NCBI GenBank assembly: GCA_030642405.1
Contig: DAOWNV010000086.1
Span: 1-9,306, forward strand
Reading direction: 5' to 3'
Source: Desulfosarcina sp.
GTDB taxonomy: Bacteria; Desulfobacterota; Desulfobacteria; Desulfobacterales; Desulfosarcinaceae
Length of the DNA: 9,306 nt
Part shown: positions 1-7,016 of the stretch, piece by piece
Numbering within the stretch: the stretch's first letter is position 1
Layout: each line of letters starts with the position of its first letter
Made by a program: the position numbers and the translations under genes
Notes under the pieces: generated by a model
The model's database searches: none
The model's input: the letters and a program-made list of their open reading frames with translations, nothing else
Told to the model about the DNA's origin: nothing

Positions 1-148
1 ACAGGCGTTCACGGTATGCATGAATCTTGAAGAATTCTGATCCAACATGGTAGCGGAGACACGGCGGTATATTATCAGGTTTGATTTTTTCCTTTTCCAC
101 TTTTTACTGATGTGCTTTAATATCTTCAAATGTTGCTGTCGGCGGTAT
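1..148 (-). pseudogene. Decayed fragment of an unrecognised gene, possibly a zinc-ribbon transposase N-terminus (cut by left edge)
   Basis: Read leftward from 148, one frame gives coding-like sequence interrupted once. It opens with an ATA codon (148-146) preceded by a good ribosome-binding-like AGAAGGGA, so an original ATG may have been lost. It runs 14 codons to a TAA at 106-104 and continues open to the window edge. The part after the stop (100 to 2, 33 codons) contains PPCLRYHVGSEFFKIHAYRE. This resembles the head of zinc-ribbon transposase-type proteins, where a CxxC pair is followed by a basic K-x-H-x-Y-R segment; here the second Cys position appears to be Tyr. The two IPP-coding stretches create a 9-bp direct repeat (62-70 and 140-148). 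The family resemblance is from memory and weak. The fragment could also be chance open sequence. Confidence 0.27.
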
Positions 149-352
149 CTTAGTATCCCTTCTGTTTTGTAGTGGCTTTTGGGAAAATTCACTTTCGAAT
201 ATAGGGGGTTACTTTTTCAAACAAGGTGGTGTGGTCTTTAGTCATTTTTTCGGGTGGGATAGCAGGGCTGATAGATGGTGGGTTAGTTATATAGGGATAC
301 TCGGGGTCATTTATTCTGGGACGCAGCACCCAGTAACGCAGAGGATAAAACA
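149..352. other. Non-coding leader region upstream of the sensor kinase
   Basis: No convincing gene is visible on either strand. The plus strand is markedly G/T-rich between about 180 and 310. A small hairpin, CTGGG (316-320) pairing with CCCAG (329-333), lies just before the GAGG ribosome binding site (341-344) of the kinase gene. I could not find a sigma-70 promoter good enough to report. TATATA at 288-293 has no matching -35 box at the right distance. Confidence 0.4.
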
Positions 353-2656
353 GTGATGAATAAAAGTAATCCTATTTCAACCGAAAAAATGGAAATTAAC
401 CAGTTTACATTATCTTTCAGCGGAGATCACAAACACCTTGAAAAGCCTTTTCTTTCCGACTATTTCCATAAATATCTTGGGCACCTGAGACTTTGCCACA
501 TACTCACTATTTTTTTCTACGCAGCCCCCGGAATCATTGATGCCGGTTATTTTCCAGAGCAAAAATATGCCTTGTGGTTTATTCGCTACCTGATCGTCAT
601 ACCGGTCTTTCTGATCGGTTTGGTGTTCTCTTTTTCATCTTATTACGAACGTTTCTGGCAAAAAATCAACATCGGCTATATCCTAATAACAGGGGGTGGA
701 TTCATAGCCATGATTGTAACCGCCCCGCCTCCGGGCAATTACTCATATTATATCGGTGTGCTTTTCTCCATGGTTTTTGGTTATACCTTTATTCGCGAAC
801 GCTTCATCAATGCCTCACTGGCAGGATGGGTCCTGTTCTTGCTTTATTTCCTTGTGTCTACCATAGTCGTCAACACACCGCCTCATGTTCTATTCCACAA
901 CAGTTTTTATATATTAACCATGAATTTCCTTGGAATGATAGTCGCCCACTCGATTGAAATGTCAGCGCGAAGAGACTTTTTCCTAGGATATTTGCTGAAA
1001 GAAGAAGAGGAAAAGGTACAAAAGGTCAACATCGAATTAGAGGACAAAGTTCAACAAAGAACCCTTCAGTTATCAAAAATCAACGAGGAACTCAAACTTG
1101 AGATTGCGGAACGTATGAAGGCAGACGCTACGCTTCGGGATAGCGAGGAAAAATTCAGAGAACTTGCTGAGTTGATGCCGGAGATAATTTACGAAATAGA
1201 TTTAGAGGGAAAAGTTCTCTTTGTCAATCGTGCCGGCTTCGAAAAATTCAGATATAACCGGCAGGATTTCGATCGCGGTGTTAACTATATGGAGATGCTT
1301 GTTCCCGATGACGCTGATCAGGTCAAGACAAAAATACAGAGGATATTGCAGGGAGAGGATGTCGGCCTTAGTGAATACACCGCCATACGAAAAGACGGCA
1401 GCACCTTTTCCGTCATGATTAATTTGGCGGTTATCATTCGTGACGGGAAACCCGTGGGCATGAGAGGAATTATTATAGACATTACTGAGAAAAAACTCCT
1501 GGAGATTCAACTCCAACGAGCCCAAAAGATGGAGGCTATAGGGACCCTTGCAGGTGGTGTAGCTCATGACCTAAACAACATTTTGACGGCTCAGGTAAGT
1601 TATCCGGATCTAATATTGATGGATTTACCTGAAGACAGCCCCTTAAGAAAACCAATTTTAACAATTCAAAAATCGGGACAAAAGGCTGCCGCTATAGTGC
1701 AAGATTTGTTGACATTGGGTAGAAGAGGCGTTGTTGTTACGGAAGTTGAGAACCTCAATCAGATTATTGACGACTATCTTATATCTCCAGAATGTGAAAA
1801 GCTAAAAGAATTCAATCCTGAGGCCAAAATAGAAAGCAATCTTGAGATGAATTTGCTAAATATTATGGGTTCATCCGTACACCTGTCGAAAACCGTCATG
1901 AATTTAGTTAGTAATGCAGCAGAAGCAATGCATGAAGGTGGAAATATACTCATATCAACACAAAACAGATATATTGATAAACCCATAAGAGGTTATGATG
2001 ATGTAGAAGAAGGGGATTATGTTATCCTTTCGGTATCAGACACAGGCATGGGTATCGCACCAGAGGATTTAGAGAGGATATTTGAGCCTTTTTATACGAA
2101 AAAGGTGATGGGAAGGAGCGGAACAGGATTAGGTATGGCTGTCGTGTGGGGAACTGTAAAAGATCATAACGGATATATTGATGTTCAAAGCACTAAAGGA
2201 AAAGGAACCACTTTTACCCTATATTTTCCCGTAACCAGGAGAGAGATAATTCGAAAAGAAAACGCCTTACCAATGGAAAAATACATGGGAGATGGAGAGA
2301 CAATTCTGGTCGTGGATGATGTCGAAATGCAAAGAGAAATAGCTTCTAGAATGCTAAAAAAACTTGGTTATTCAATTGCAACGGTACCAAGCGGTGAAGA
2401 AGCGGTTGAATACATAAAACACAATTTAGCGGATCTATTGATTCTGGATATGATAATGGACCCGGGGATTGATGGGCTTGACACATACAAAAAAATACTT
2501 GAAATACGTCCCGGACAAAAAGCAATAATCGCTAGTGGATTTTCTGAGACAGACCGGGTAATAGAAGCTCAAAAATTAGGTGCTGGGAAATATATAAAAA
2601 AGCCATTTTCAATGGAAAAGATAGGAATTCTCATTAAGAATGAATTGGAAAGATGA
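353..2656 (+). CDS. Membrane-bound PAS hybrid sensor histidine kinase with C-terminal receiver domain
   Basis: A 767-residue hybrid kinase that should autophosphorylate on a histidine and pass the phosphate to its own receiver domain. The N-terminal ~205 residues carry about six hydrophobic segments (roughly 49-65, 73-95, 107-124, 130-147, 155-173, 184-200), so the sensor sits in the inner membrane with short loops and no large periplasmic domain. A charged coiled coil (about 213-262) leads to a PAS domain (about 266-380). The HisKA H-box is GGVAHDLNN with H405 as phospho-acceptor. The ATPase domain has the N-box (N517, N521), SDTGMG (562-567) and GTGLGM (590-595). The receiver (about 650-767) has the acidic pair D655/D656, acceptor D699, S728 and K750, so it looks complete. 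Start: GTG at 353 lies 8 nt after GAGG (341-344); ATG at 356 is the alternative. The signal and output partner are unknown. The 3' part is AT-rich compared with lepA-leuCD. The gene stands alone, convergent with the next one. Confidence 0.93.
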   Translation: MMNKSNPISTEKMEINQFTLSFSGDHKHLEKPFLSDYFHKYLGHLRLCHILTIFFYAAPGIIDAGYFPEQKYALWFIRYLIVIPVFLIGLVFSFSSYYERFWQKINIGYILITGGGFIAMIVTAPPPGNYSYYIGVLFSMVFGYTFIRERFINASLAGWVLFLLYFLVSTIVVNTPPHVLFHNSFYILTMNFLGMIVAHSIEMSARRDFFLGYLLKEEEEKVQKVNIELEDKVQQRTLQLSKINEELKLEIAERMKADATLRDSEEKFRELAELMPEIIYEIDLEGKVLFVNRAGFEKFRYNRQDFDRGVNYMEMLVPDDADQVKTKIQRILQGEDVGLSEYTAIRKDGSTFSVMINLAVIIRDGKPVGMRGIIIDITEKKLLEIQLQRAQKMEAIGTLAGGVAHDLNNILTAQVSYPDLILMDLPEDSPLRKPILTIQKSGQKAAAIVQDLLTLGRRGVVVTEVENLNQIIDDYLISPECEKLKEFNPEAKIESNLEMNLLNIMGSSVHLSKTVMNLVSNAAEAMHEGGNILISTQNRYIDKPIRGYDDVEEGDYVILSVSDTGMGIAPEDLERIFEPFYTKKVMGRSGTGLGMAVVWGTVKDHNGYIDVQSTKGKGTTFTLYFPVTRREIIRKENALPMEKYMGDGETILVVDDVEMQREIASRMLKKLGYSIATVPSGEEAVEYIKHNLADLLILDMIMDPGIDGLDTYKKILEIRPGQKAIIASGFSETDRVIEAQKLGAGKYIKKPFSMEKIGILIKNELER

Positions 2657-2704
2657 TAGCCTGAATAGTGCATAAAAAAGATCGCAAGTGTCTATCAAGA
2701 AATG

Positions 2705-2740
2705 TGGCGTATATCCGAGCATACAACCGTTGATGCGCCA
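2705..2740. terminator. Weak hairpin between convergent genes, possible terminator
   Basis: TGGCGTAT (2705-2712) can pair with ATGCGCCA (2733-2740), eight pairs with one G-T wobble and a 20-nt loop. It lies between the two convergent genes, where a bidirectional terminator would be expected. No T-run follows on either strand and the loop is long, so a Rho-independent terminator is not well supported. Nothing else stands out in the 110-nt gap. Confidence 0.2.
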
Positions 2741-2766
2741 TGAAGACGACCCCAAGCCCGGTGCAA

Positions 2767-3714
2767 TTATGGGGAATTAATTTCATCCCCAATCCTTAAG
2801 TCCTTCAAAACCAATTTAAATGATTTTACAATTTTTACAGGATGATAGGATTTCTTCGCTTTGGCTAAACCTGGGATACCCATGTCACTTTCCTTGTTTA
2901 GATACACAAAGCCATCAAAAAGCCTTTGAGCACAGGCATTGTCGAAATACTGATACAATCCTTTAATCCTGCTGAATGCCTTCTCGTACTGTAAGGTGGC
3001 CATATCTTGTGTCACGGGAGCGGAGATACCGAAGGCATTGACCTTGCCGTCGATTCGCAAAAGTAGTCCCTTCAGGTCGAAAACGGCAATATGGTTCAAC
3101 GTATTGATGGCCGCTTTCTTCTCACAGGAAAGGTCTACCTGATCGTCTGAATCGCAATCTCGCTCCTCGCACCACTCTTCTAAAAATATGAGACAGGACT
3201 CGGCGTTATTCTCATCAATCGGCTCGACCTCGACCCTGCCCTGATCCACATAATTTCGTCGAAACTGCTTGATTAGGTTGCGTTTTTTCGAATATCGGTT
3301 CCCCGTTAGTTCTGCCAAGTCTTCAGCCAGATAAACATAATCGTCATAGGCGGCGTGCGGTTTAACCTGAAAATATTTTTCTACAGCATCTTGCCCAAAA
3401 CGATTCACATATTCTTCGGGCACGAACCAGTACTGAGTGTACCCGGACATTTTGGACAGAGAAGCCAGTTCATCAGGTGAAAACTCTCTTTCCGGCGAGA
3501 TCGGCAAAAGAAGATGACGGTTTTTTTTTTCTTTTTCGAATTCAGAGGCAACAATGAAAGCGCCCTCGAATTCAGCCCCAAACGGTTTATACTCCTTATT
3601 GGTCCAAGCGATGATAGAAGACAGAGCATATGCACACAAAGGATAGCGCTGGTTTTTAAAATAAGAACGGTAATTGTCATGGTCTATAGGTTTCAATGGT
3701 TTGAAATTAATCAT
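2767..3714 (-). CDS. Stand-alone DUF2156 protein (phosphatidylglycerol lysyltransferase C-terminal-like)
   Basis: A 315-residue soluble protein of the DUF2156 / LPG_synthase_C family. This is the catalytic-domain family of MprF-type enzymes, which move an amino acid from aminoacyl-tRNA to a lipid and adopt a double acetyltransferase-like fold. Two family signatures are visible: Y-x-Y-LAEDLAELTGNRYSKKRN (starting near residue 126) and NKESDMGIPGLAKAKKSYHP (273-292). There is no transmembrane N-terminal flippase region like that of full MprF, so it should act in the cytosol or at the membrane surface. The true substrate of stand-alone DUF2156 proteins is not established, so no transfer reaction is claimed. 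The ATG overlaps the stop of the preceding GNAT gene by 4 nt (ATGA), indicating coupled translation. A tract of ten A residues in the coding strand (codons for FEKEKKN, residues 58-64) is a possible slippage site; the frame is intact here. Confidence 0.88.
   Translation of the reverse strand: MINFKPLKPIDHDNYRSYFKNQRYPLCAYALSSIIAWTNKEYKPFGAEFEGAFIVASEFEKEKKNRHLLLPISPEREFSPDELASLSKMSGYTQYWFVPEEYVNRFGQDAVEKYFQVKPHAAYDDYVYLAEDLAELTGNRYSKKRNLIKQFRRNYVDQGRVEVEPIDENNAESCLIFLEEWCEERDCDSDDQVDLSCEKKAAINTLNHIAVFDLKGLLLRIDGKVNAFGISAPVTQDMATLQYEKAFSRIKGLYQYFDNACAQRLFDGFVYLNKESDMGIPGLAKAKKSYHPVKIVKSFKLVLKDLRIGDEINSP
3521..3536. repeat. Homopolymer tract T10-C-T5 inside the DUF2156 gene
   Basis: Ten T residues (3521-3530), one C and five T residues (3532-3536) on the plus strand. 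In the gene this reads as A5-G-A10 and encodes Lys/Glu-rich residues. Mononucleotide runs of this length are known hot spots for replication or transcription slippage. The gene is in frame with exactly ten A residues. Confidence 0.8.
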
Positions 3715-4124
3715 GATGTCTTTCGCATGGGCATGGAATCAGCCATGGGTGTGAATCCCAATGCCTGATAAAAAGGATGCGTTTTCCTTTCTGCAATAAG
3801 ACCGATCCAGCCAATGCCATCCTCCTCCAGCTTTTCTATCAATTCCTGAACGATCCTGGACCCTATACCCTGCCCCCTGAAATACGAGTCTACGGTAATA
3901 TCCTGGATATAGGCATCACTGACTCTGTCACTAATGGCACGGCCCATGGCAATAACTACCCCTTTTTGCCGACCAACCAAAAAGCAGTGACTGCCTTCTA
4001 CGATACCGGCAACCAGGGCAGGATTGTCTGTTTCCACTGTCCACCAACCGGCGTGCCGGTATAATTCAATGAGCCTGACAATATCGGCTTGGGTCGGCTT
4101 TGTGATAAATGAATACTCAATCAT
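3711..4124 (-). CDS. GNAT-family N-acetyltransferase
   Basis: A 137-residue single-domain acetyltransferase of the GNAT superfamily, which transfers an acetyl group from acetyl-CoA to an amine; the acceptor cannot be told from sequence. The acetyl-CoA-binding motif A is clear: a beta strand YIQDITVD (72-79) followed by YFRGQGIGSR (81-90), with the R/Q-x-x-G-x-G pyrophosphate loop, then a helix. The C-terminal THPFYQALGF (115-124) is typical of motif B. I chose ATG at 4124 because family members begin at this point and because it overlaps the upstream cyclase gene's stop by only 8 nt. A GTG at 4157 would add 11 residues and a 41-nt overlap. Neither start has a good ribosome binding site, so translation is probably coupled to the upstream gene. 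The stop overlaps the DUF2156 start by 4 nt. It is the middle gene of a three-gene leftward operon. Confidence 0.9.
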   Translation of the reverse strand: MIEYSFITKPTQADIVRLIELYRHAGWWTVETDNPALVAGIVEGSHCFLVGRQKGVVIAMGRAISDRVSDAYIQDITVDSYFRGQGIGSRIVQELIEKLEEDGIGWIGLIAERKTHPFYQALGFTPMADSMPMRKTS

Positions 4125-5052
4125 TTGTGATATGGTGGTGATTTGCAGGCTTGCCACACAGGAAAGAAACCCGATTGCGGCCGCCCTGTTTGGATTTGTA
4201 CATCGCCTGGTCAGCGCGTTGGACGAAGTTGGAGATTACCTCTTCCGTGCAATACTGTGTGACACCGATACTGACTGTGATTCCCAACTCAGCTATCTCA
4301 CCATCACTGAATTCTTCATTTTCAACAGCAGCGCGCAGTCTCTCGGCGACGGTTTTGGCTTCTTCGCCATAGGTTTCCGGTAAGATGATGGTAAACTCTT
4401 CCCCACCGTATCGGTATGCCGTGTCCATATTACGAAGGCGGGATTTGATAATTTTTCCGAGTCGTATGAGGATTTTATCCCCTTCCAGATGTCCGTAGGT
4501 ATCGTTGAAATCCTTAAAATTATCGATATCCAGTAAAAGCAAACTCAGTGTGTGGCCGTATCGATTGCACCGTTCAATCTCCCCTTTCAGTTGGTTATAG
4601 AAATGCCGGGAGTTGAACAACTGGGTAAGTCCATCCGTAATGGAGAGTTTTTTCAACTTCTTCAACATTTGGATCTGTTTCAGGTTCAGGCTGCGTTCAT
4701 TGAGAACACGCTTGAGGCGCAGCAGAAGCTCTTCAAGTCGAACCGGTTTAAAAACAAAATCGCTGGCCCCCTTGTTGATAGCTTCTTCATACGAATATTC
4801 AGTACTGTAACCGGTCATCACGATCACATCGGACTCGTGGTTCTCTTTGATCCGGTCGGTCAATTCCAGGCCATCTATACCGGGAAGCATTATATCTGTA
4901 ATGACAACCTCGAAAGAGTTGATGGAAAGGACATCCAGTGCCTCTTCCGCACTGGCGGCTACGGATGCCTCATAGCCTGCCATTTCAATGAACTCGTACA
5001 TGGTATCCCGGATGGAAAGGTCATCATCGACAATAAGAATATGAGGTGCCAT
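4117..5052 (-). CDS. Response regulator with GGDEF output (diguanylate cyclase, REC-GGEEF)
   Basis: A cytosolic two-domain protein, 311 residues from the chosen start, predicted to make cyclic di-GMP from two GTP when phosphorylated. The receiver domain (about 1-118) has the acidic cluster VDDD (D9-D11), acceptor D53 in DIMLPG, T80 and K102 in FVFKP. A helical linker leads to the GGDEF domain (about 137-300). There the A-site is GGEEF (216-220), preceded by the LDID metal-binding segment (174-177) and GHLEGD (187-192). RNMD (207-210) sits exactly five residues before GGEEF and is an intact RxxD inhibitory site, so product feedback inhibition is expected. Start: ATG at 5052 begins directly before the receiver (MAPHILIVDDD). 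A second in-frame ATG at 5094 would add 14 residues; neither has a strong ribosome binding site. It is the first gene of the operon with the GNAT and DUF2156 genes, below a consensus promoter. Its cognate kinase is not identified; the hybrid kinase at 353-2656 is only a candidate by proximity. Confidence 0.93.
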   Translation of the reverse strand: MAPHILIVDDDLSIRDTMYEFIEMAGYEASVAASAEEALDVLSINSFEVVITDIMLPGIDGLELTDRIKENHESDVIVMTGYSTEYSYEEAINKGASDFVFKPVRLEELLLRLKRVLNERSLNLKQIQMLKKLKKLSITDGLTQLFNSRHFYNQLKGEIERCNRYGHTLSLLLLDIDNFKDFNDTYGHLEGDKILIRLGKIIKSRLRNMDTAYRYGGEEFTIILPETYGEEAKTVAERLRAAVENEEFSDGEIAELGITVSIGVTQYCTEEVISNFVQRADQAMYKSKQGGRNRVSFLCGKPANHHHITND

Positions 5053-5087
5053 TGAACCCGTTTTGTATGGTACGGATCGTATTCGGA

Positions 5088-5115
5088 TTGACATGTCTGA
5101 AAACGATCTGATATT
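5088..5115 (+). promoter_or_regulatory. Candidate sigma-70 promoter for lepA
   Basis: A perfect -35 box TTGACA (5088-5093) is followed after 16 nt by GATATT (5110-5115), which matches four of six bases of the -10 consensus; TATTAA at 5112-5117 is an alternative with an 18-nt spacer. Transcription would start near 5122, leaving a leader of roughly 88 nt before lepA. It lies inside the leader of the leftward cyclase operon and points against it. Confidence 0.45.
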
Positions 5116-5141
5116 AAAAACAATTTCTATGAACCGAAATA

Positions 5142-5170
5142 ATTATAACCGTGTTGAAAACAGGTGTCAA
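5142..5170 (-). promoter_or_regulatory. Perfect consensus sigma-70 promoter for the cyclase-GNAT-DUF2156 operon
   Basis: On the minus strand the sequence reads TTGACA (5170-5165), a spacer of exactly 17 nt, then TATAAT (5147-5142). All twelve consensus bases match with the optimal spacer, which is rare in real genomes. Transcription should begin near 5135, giving a leader of about 83 nt to the start at 5052, or about 41 nt to 5094. The strength of the core promoter suggests that expression is limited by a repressor; an inverted repeat covers the -35 box. Confidence 0.8.
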
Positions 5171-5187
5171 CCACCAGGTTGACCTGG
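5166..5187. promoter_or_regulatory. Operator-like inverted repeats over the -35 box of the leftward promoter
   Basis: GTCAAC (5166-5171) and GTTGAC (5178-5183) form a perfect 6-6-6 inverted repeat; its left arm covers most of the TTGACA box of the leftward promoter. Partly overlapping it, CCAGGT (5174-5179) and ACCTGG (5182-5187) form a second perfect dyad with a 2-nt centre. The position is what one expects of a repressor site controlling the cyclase operon. In RNA the two would be mutually exclusive hairpins in the lepA leader. The binding protein is unknown. Confidence 0.45.
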
Positions 5188-5209
5188 ATTCATCCGAAAT
5201 TGTAAGAAT

Positions 5210-7006
5210 ATGAAAAACATACGTAATTTCAGCATCATTGCCCATATCGATCATGGTAAATCCACCCTGTCCGATCGGATGATCCAATTCAGCAAAATCA
5301 TCTCAGACCGTGATTTCAAAAATCAGATTCTTGATACCATGGACATTGAACGGGAACGGGGCATCACCATAAAAAGCCAAACAGTATGCCTGCCATATCA
5401 AGCCAGAGACGGCAATGCCTATTTGCTTAATCTGATTGATACACCTGGGCATGTGGATTTTACTTACGAGGTCTCCAGAGCCTTGGCTTCCTGCGAAGGG
5501 GCCCTCCTACTGATCGATGCCAGTCAGGGGGTCGAAGCCCAGACCTTGGCTAACCTTTACCTGGCTTTGGAACACAACCTGGAAATCATTCCGGTAATCA
5601 ATAAAATCGATCTTCCGTCCGCAGACATCGAACGGGTGAAGGGCCAGATCGAAGAGGACTTGGGACTGGACCCGGATTCAGCCATCCTCGCATCGGCCAA
5701 GGAGGGCATCGGAATCGAAGATGTTATGGAGGCGGTCGTCCAGAAGCTGCCGCCTCCGGAAGGAGATACAGATGCCCCGCTCCAGGCGTTGATTTTCGAC
5801 TCCCACTATGACGCGTTTCGAGGCACCATTGTCCATCTTCGTATCATCGAAGGAACCATCCGTACCAAGGACCGTATCCGGTTCATGTATAACGATGCCA
5901 CATACAAAGTAGAGGAAGTGGGTGTATTTCAAATCGTTCGGGTTCCGAAAAAAGAACTCAAGGCAGGCGACGTGGGATATATGATCGCCAGCATCAAAAC
6001 GGTCAGCGACACCCGGTGTGGTGATACGGTCACCATTTATGACAGACCCTGCAAAAGTAAATTGCCTGGGTTCAAAGAGGCAAAGCCGGTGGTTTTTTCC
6101 TCTATCTATCCCGTGGCATCAGACGGCTACGAAGACCTGGCTGTTGCCATGGAAAAACTGAAGCTTAACGACGCCTCGCTTATTTACGAGAAAGACAGCA
6201 GCGCCGCTCTGGGATTCGGTTTTCGATGTGGTTTTCTGGGCCTTTTGCACCTTGAAGTTGTCCAGGAGCGCCTGGAGCGGGAATATGACCTTTCCCTGAT
6301 CCTCACGGCGCCTTCAGTGCGCTACAGGTTAGTCACGAACGATGGTGAAGAACTGGTCATAGACAACCCCGCCCTTTATCCGGATCCCACAATCATCGAA
6401 TATGCCATGGAACCTTGCATAAAGGCCGCCATCATTATACCGGACCGTTACATGGGTGCGGTGATGAAGCTTTGCTTGGAACGGCGGGGCATTAACAAGA
6501 ATTACCAGTATCTGACCAATAACCGATTGGAAATGATCTTTGAACTGCCCCTTGGAGAGGTTATTTACGATTTTTACGACAAACTGAAATCCATCACCCA
6601 AGGATATGGCTCTTTTGATTACGAGCTGATCGAATACCGCCGGACCAACTTGGTGAAGCTGGATTTTCTCATTAACGGCGAACGGGTGGATGCGCTGTCT
6701 ATGCTGACGCACCGGGACAATGCAGCAGGCCGTGCACGAATCGCCTGTAACAAATTAAAGGCCGAAATTCCCCGCCAGATGTTTAAAATCGCCATCCAGG
6801 GAGCTATCGGAGGGAAAATTATTTCCCGTTCGACTGTTTCGGCATTTCGTAAAGATGTTACCGCCAAATGTTACGGGGGTGACATCTCCAGGAAACGGAA
6901 ACTTTTAGAGAAACAGAAAAAAGGAAAGAAGCGAATGAAAATGGTAGGGCAGGTAATGCTTCCCCAATCCGCCTTTCTCGCGGTGCTGAAAACCGACACC
7001 GATTAG
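5210..7006 (+). CDS. lepA: Elongation factor 4 (LepA), ribosome-associated GTPase
   Basis: A full-length, 598-residue LepA/EF4, a translational GTPase that binds the ribosome and acts in translation or ribosome assembly; E. coli LepA is about the same length. All GTPase motifs are visible: G1 AHIDHGKST (11-19), G2 region RERGITI (48-54), G3 DTPGH (77-81), G4 NKID (131-134) and G5 SAK (162-164). Domain II, domains III and V in the EF-G manner, and the LepA-specific C-terminal domain follow. The last contains LSMLTHRDNAAGRARIACNK, KCYGGDISRKRKLLEKQKKG and a terminal AFLAVLK. The ATG at 5210 fits the family start exactly; the ribosome binding site is weak. leuC follows 10 nt after the stop on the same strand, so the genes are probably co-transcribed. 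In many other bacteria lepA is instead next to lepB (signal peptidase). Confidence 0.98.
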   Translation: MKNIRNFSIIAHIDHGKSTLSDRMIQFSKIISDRDFKNQILDTMDIERERGITIKSQTVCLPYQARDGNAYLLNLIDTPGHVDFTYEVSRALASCEGALLLIDASQGVEAQTLANLYLALEHNLEIIPVINKIDLPSADIERVKGQIEEDLGLDPDSAILASAKEGIGIEDVMEAVVQKLPPPEGDTDAPLQALIFDSHYDAFRGTIVHLRIIEGTIRTKDRIRFMYNDATYKVEEVGVFQIVRVPKKELKAGDVGYMIASIKTVSDTRCGDTVTIYDRPCKSKLPGFKEAKPVVFSSIYPVASDGYEDLAVAMEKLKLNDASLIYEKDSSAALGFGFRCGFLGLLHLEVVQERLEREYDLSLILTAPSVRYRLVTNDGEELVIDNPALYPDPTIIEYAMEPCIKAAIIIPDRYMGAVMKLCLERRGINKNYQYLTNNRLEMIFELPLGEVIYDFYDKLKSITQGYGSFDYELIEYRRTNLVKLDFLINGERVDALSMLTHRDNAAGRARIACNKLKAEIPRQMFKIAIQGAIGGKIISRSTVSAFRKDVTAKCYGGDISRKRKLLEKQKKGKKRMKMVGQVMLPQSAFLAVLKTDTD

Positions 7007-7016
7007 AAAGAAAAGT

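Noticed and set aside
2..40. A plus-strand open frame ending in TGA at 38-40, possibly the tail of an upstream gene
   Set aside because: Only 12 codons are visible and they carry no recognisable signature; the minus-strand frame over the same bases is at least as plausible.
47..172. A 41-codon plus-strand ORF rich in Phe, Leu and Cys
   Set aside because: No ribosome binding site, and the hydrophobicity comes from T-rich sequence; the minus-strand reading of the same region is more protein-like.
2770..2791. Hairpin TGGGGA/TCCCCA at the 3' end of the DUF2156 gene
   Set aside because: Six pairs with a 10-nt loop, located in the last codons of the gene, without a T-run on either side; too weak for a terminator.
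4552..5055. A 167-codon plus-strand ORF opposite the cyclase gene
   Set aside because: It is a shadow of the well-supported REC-GGEEF frame on the other strand and shows no domain.
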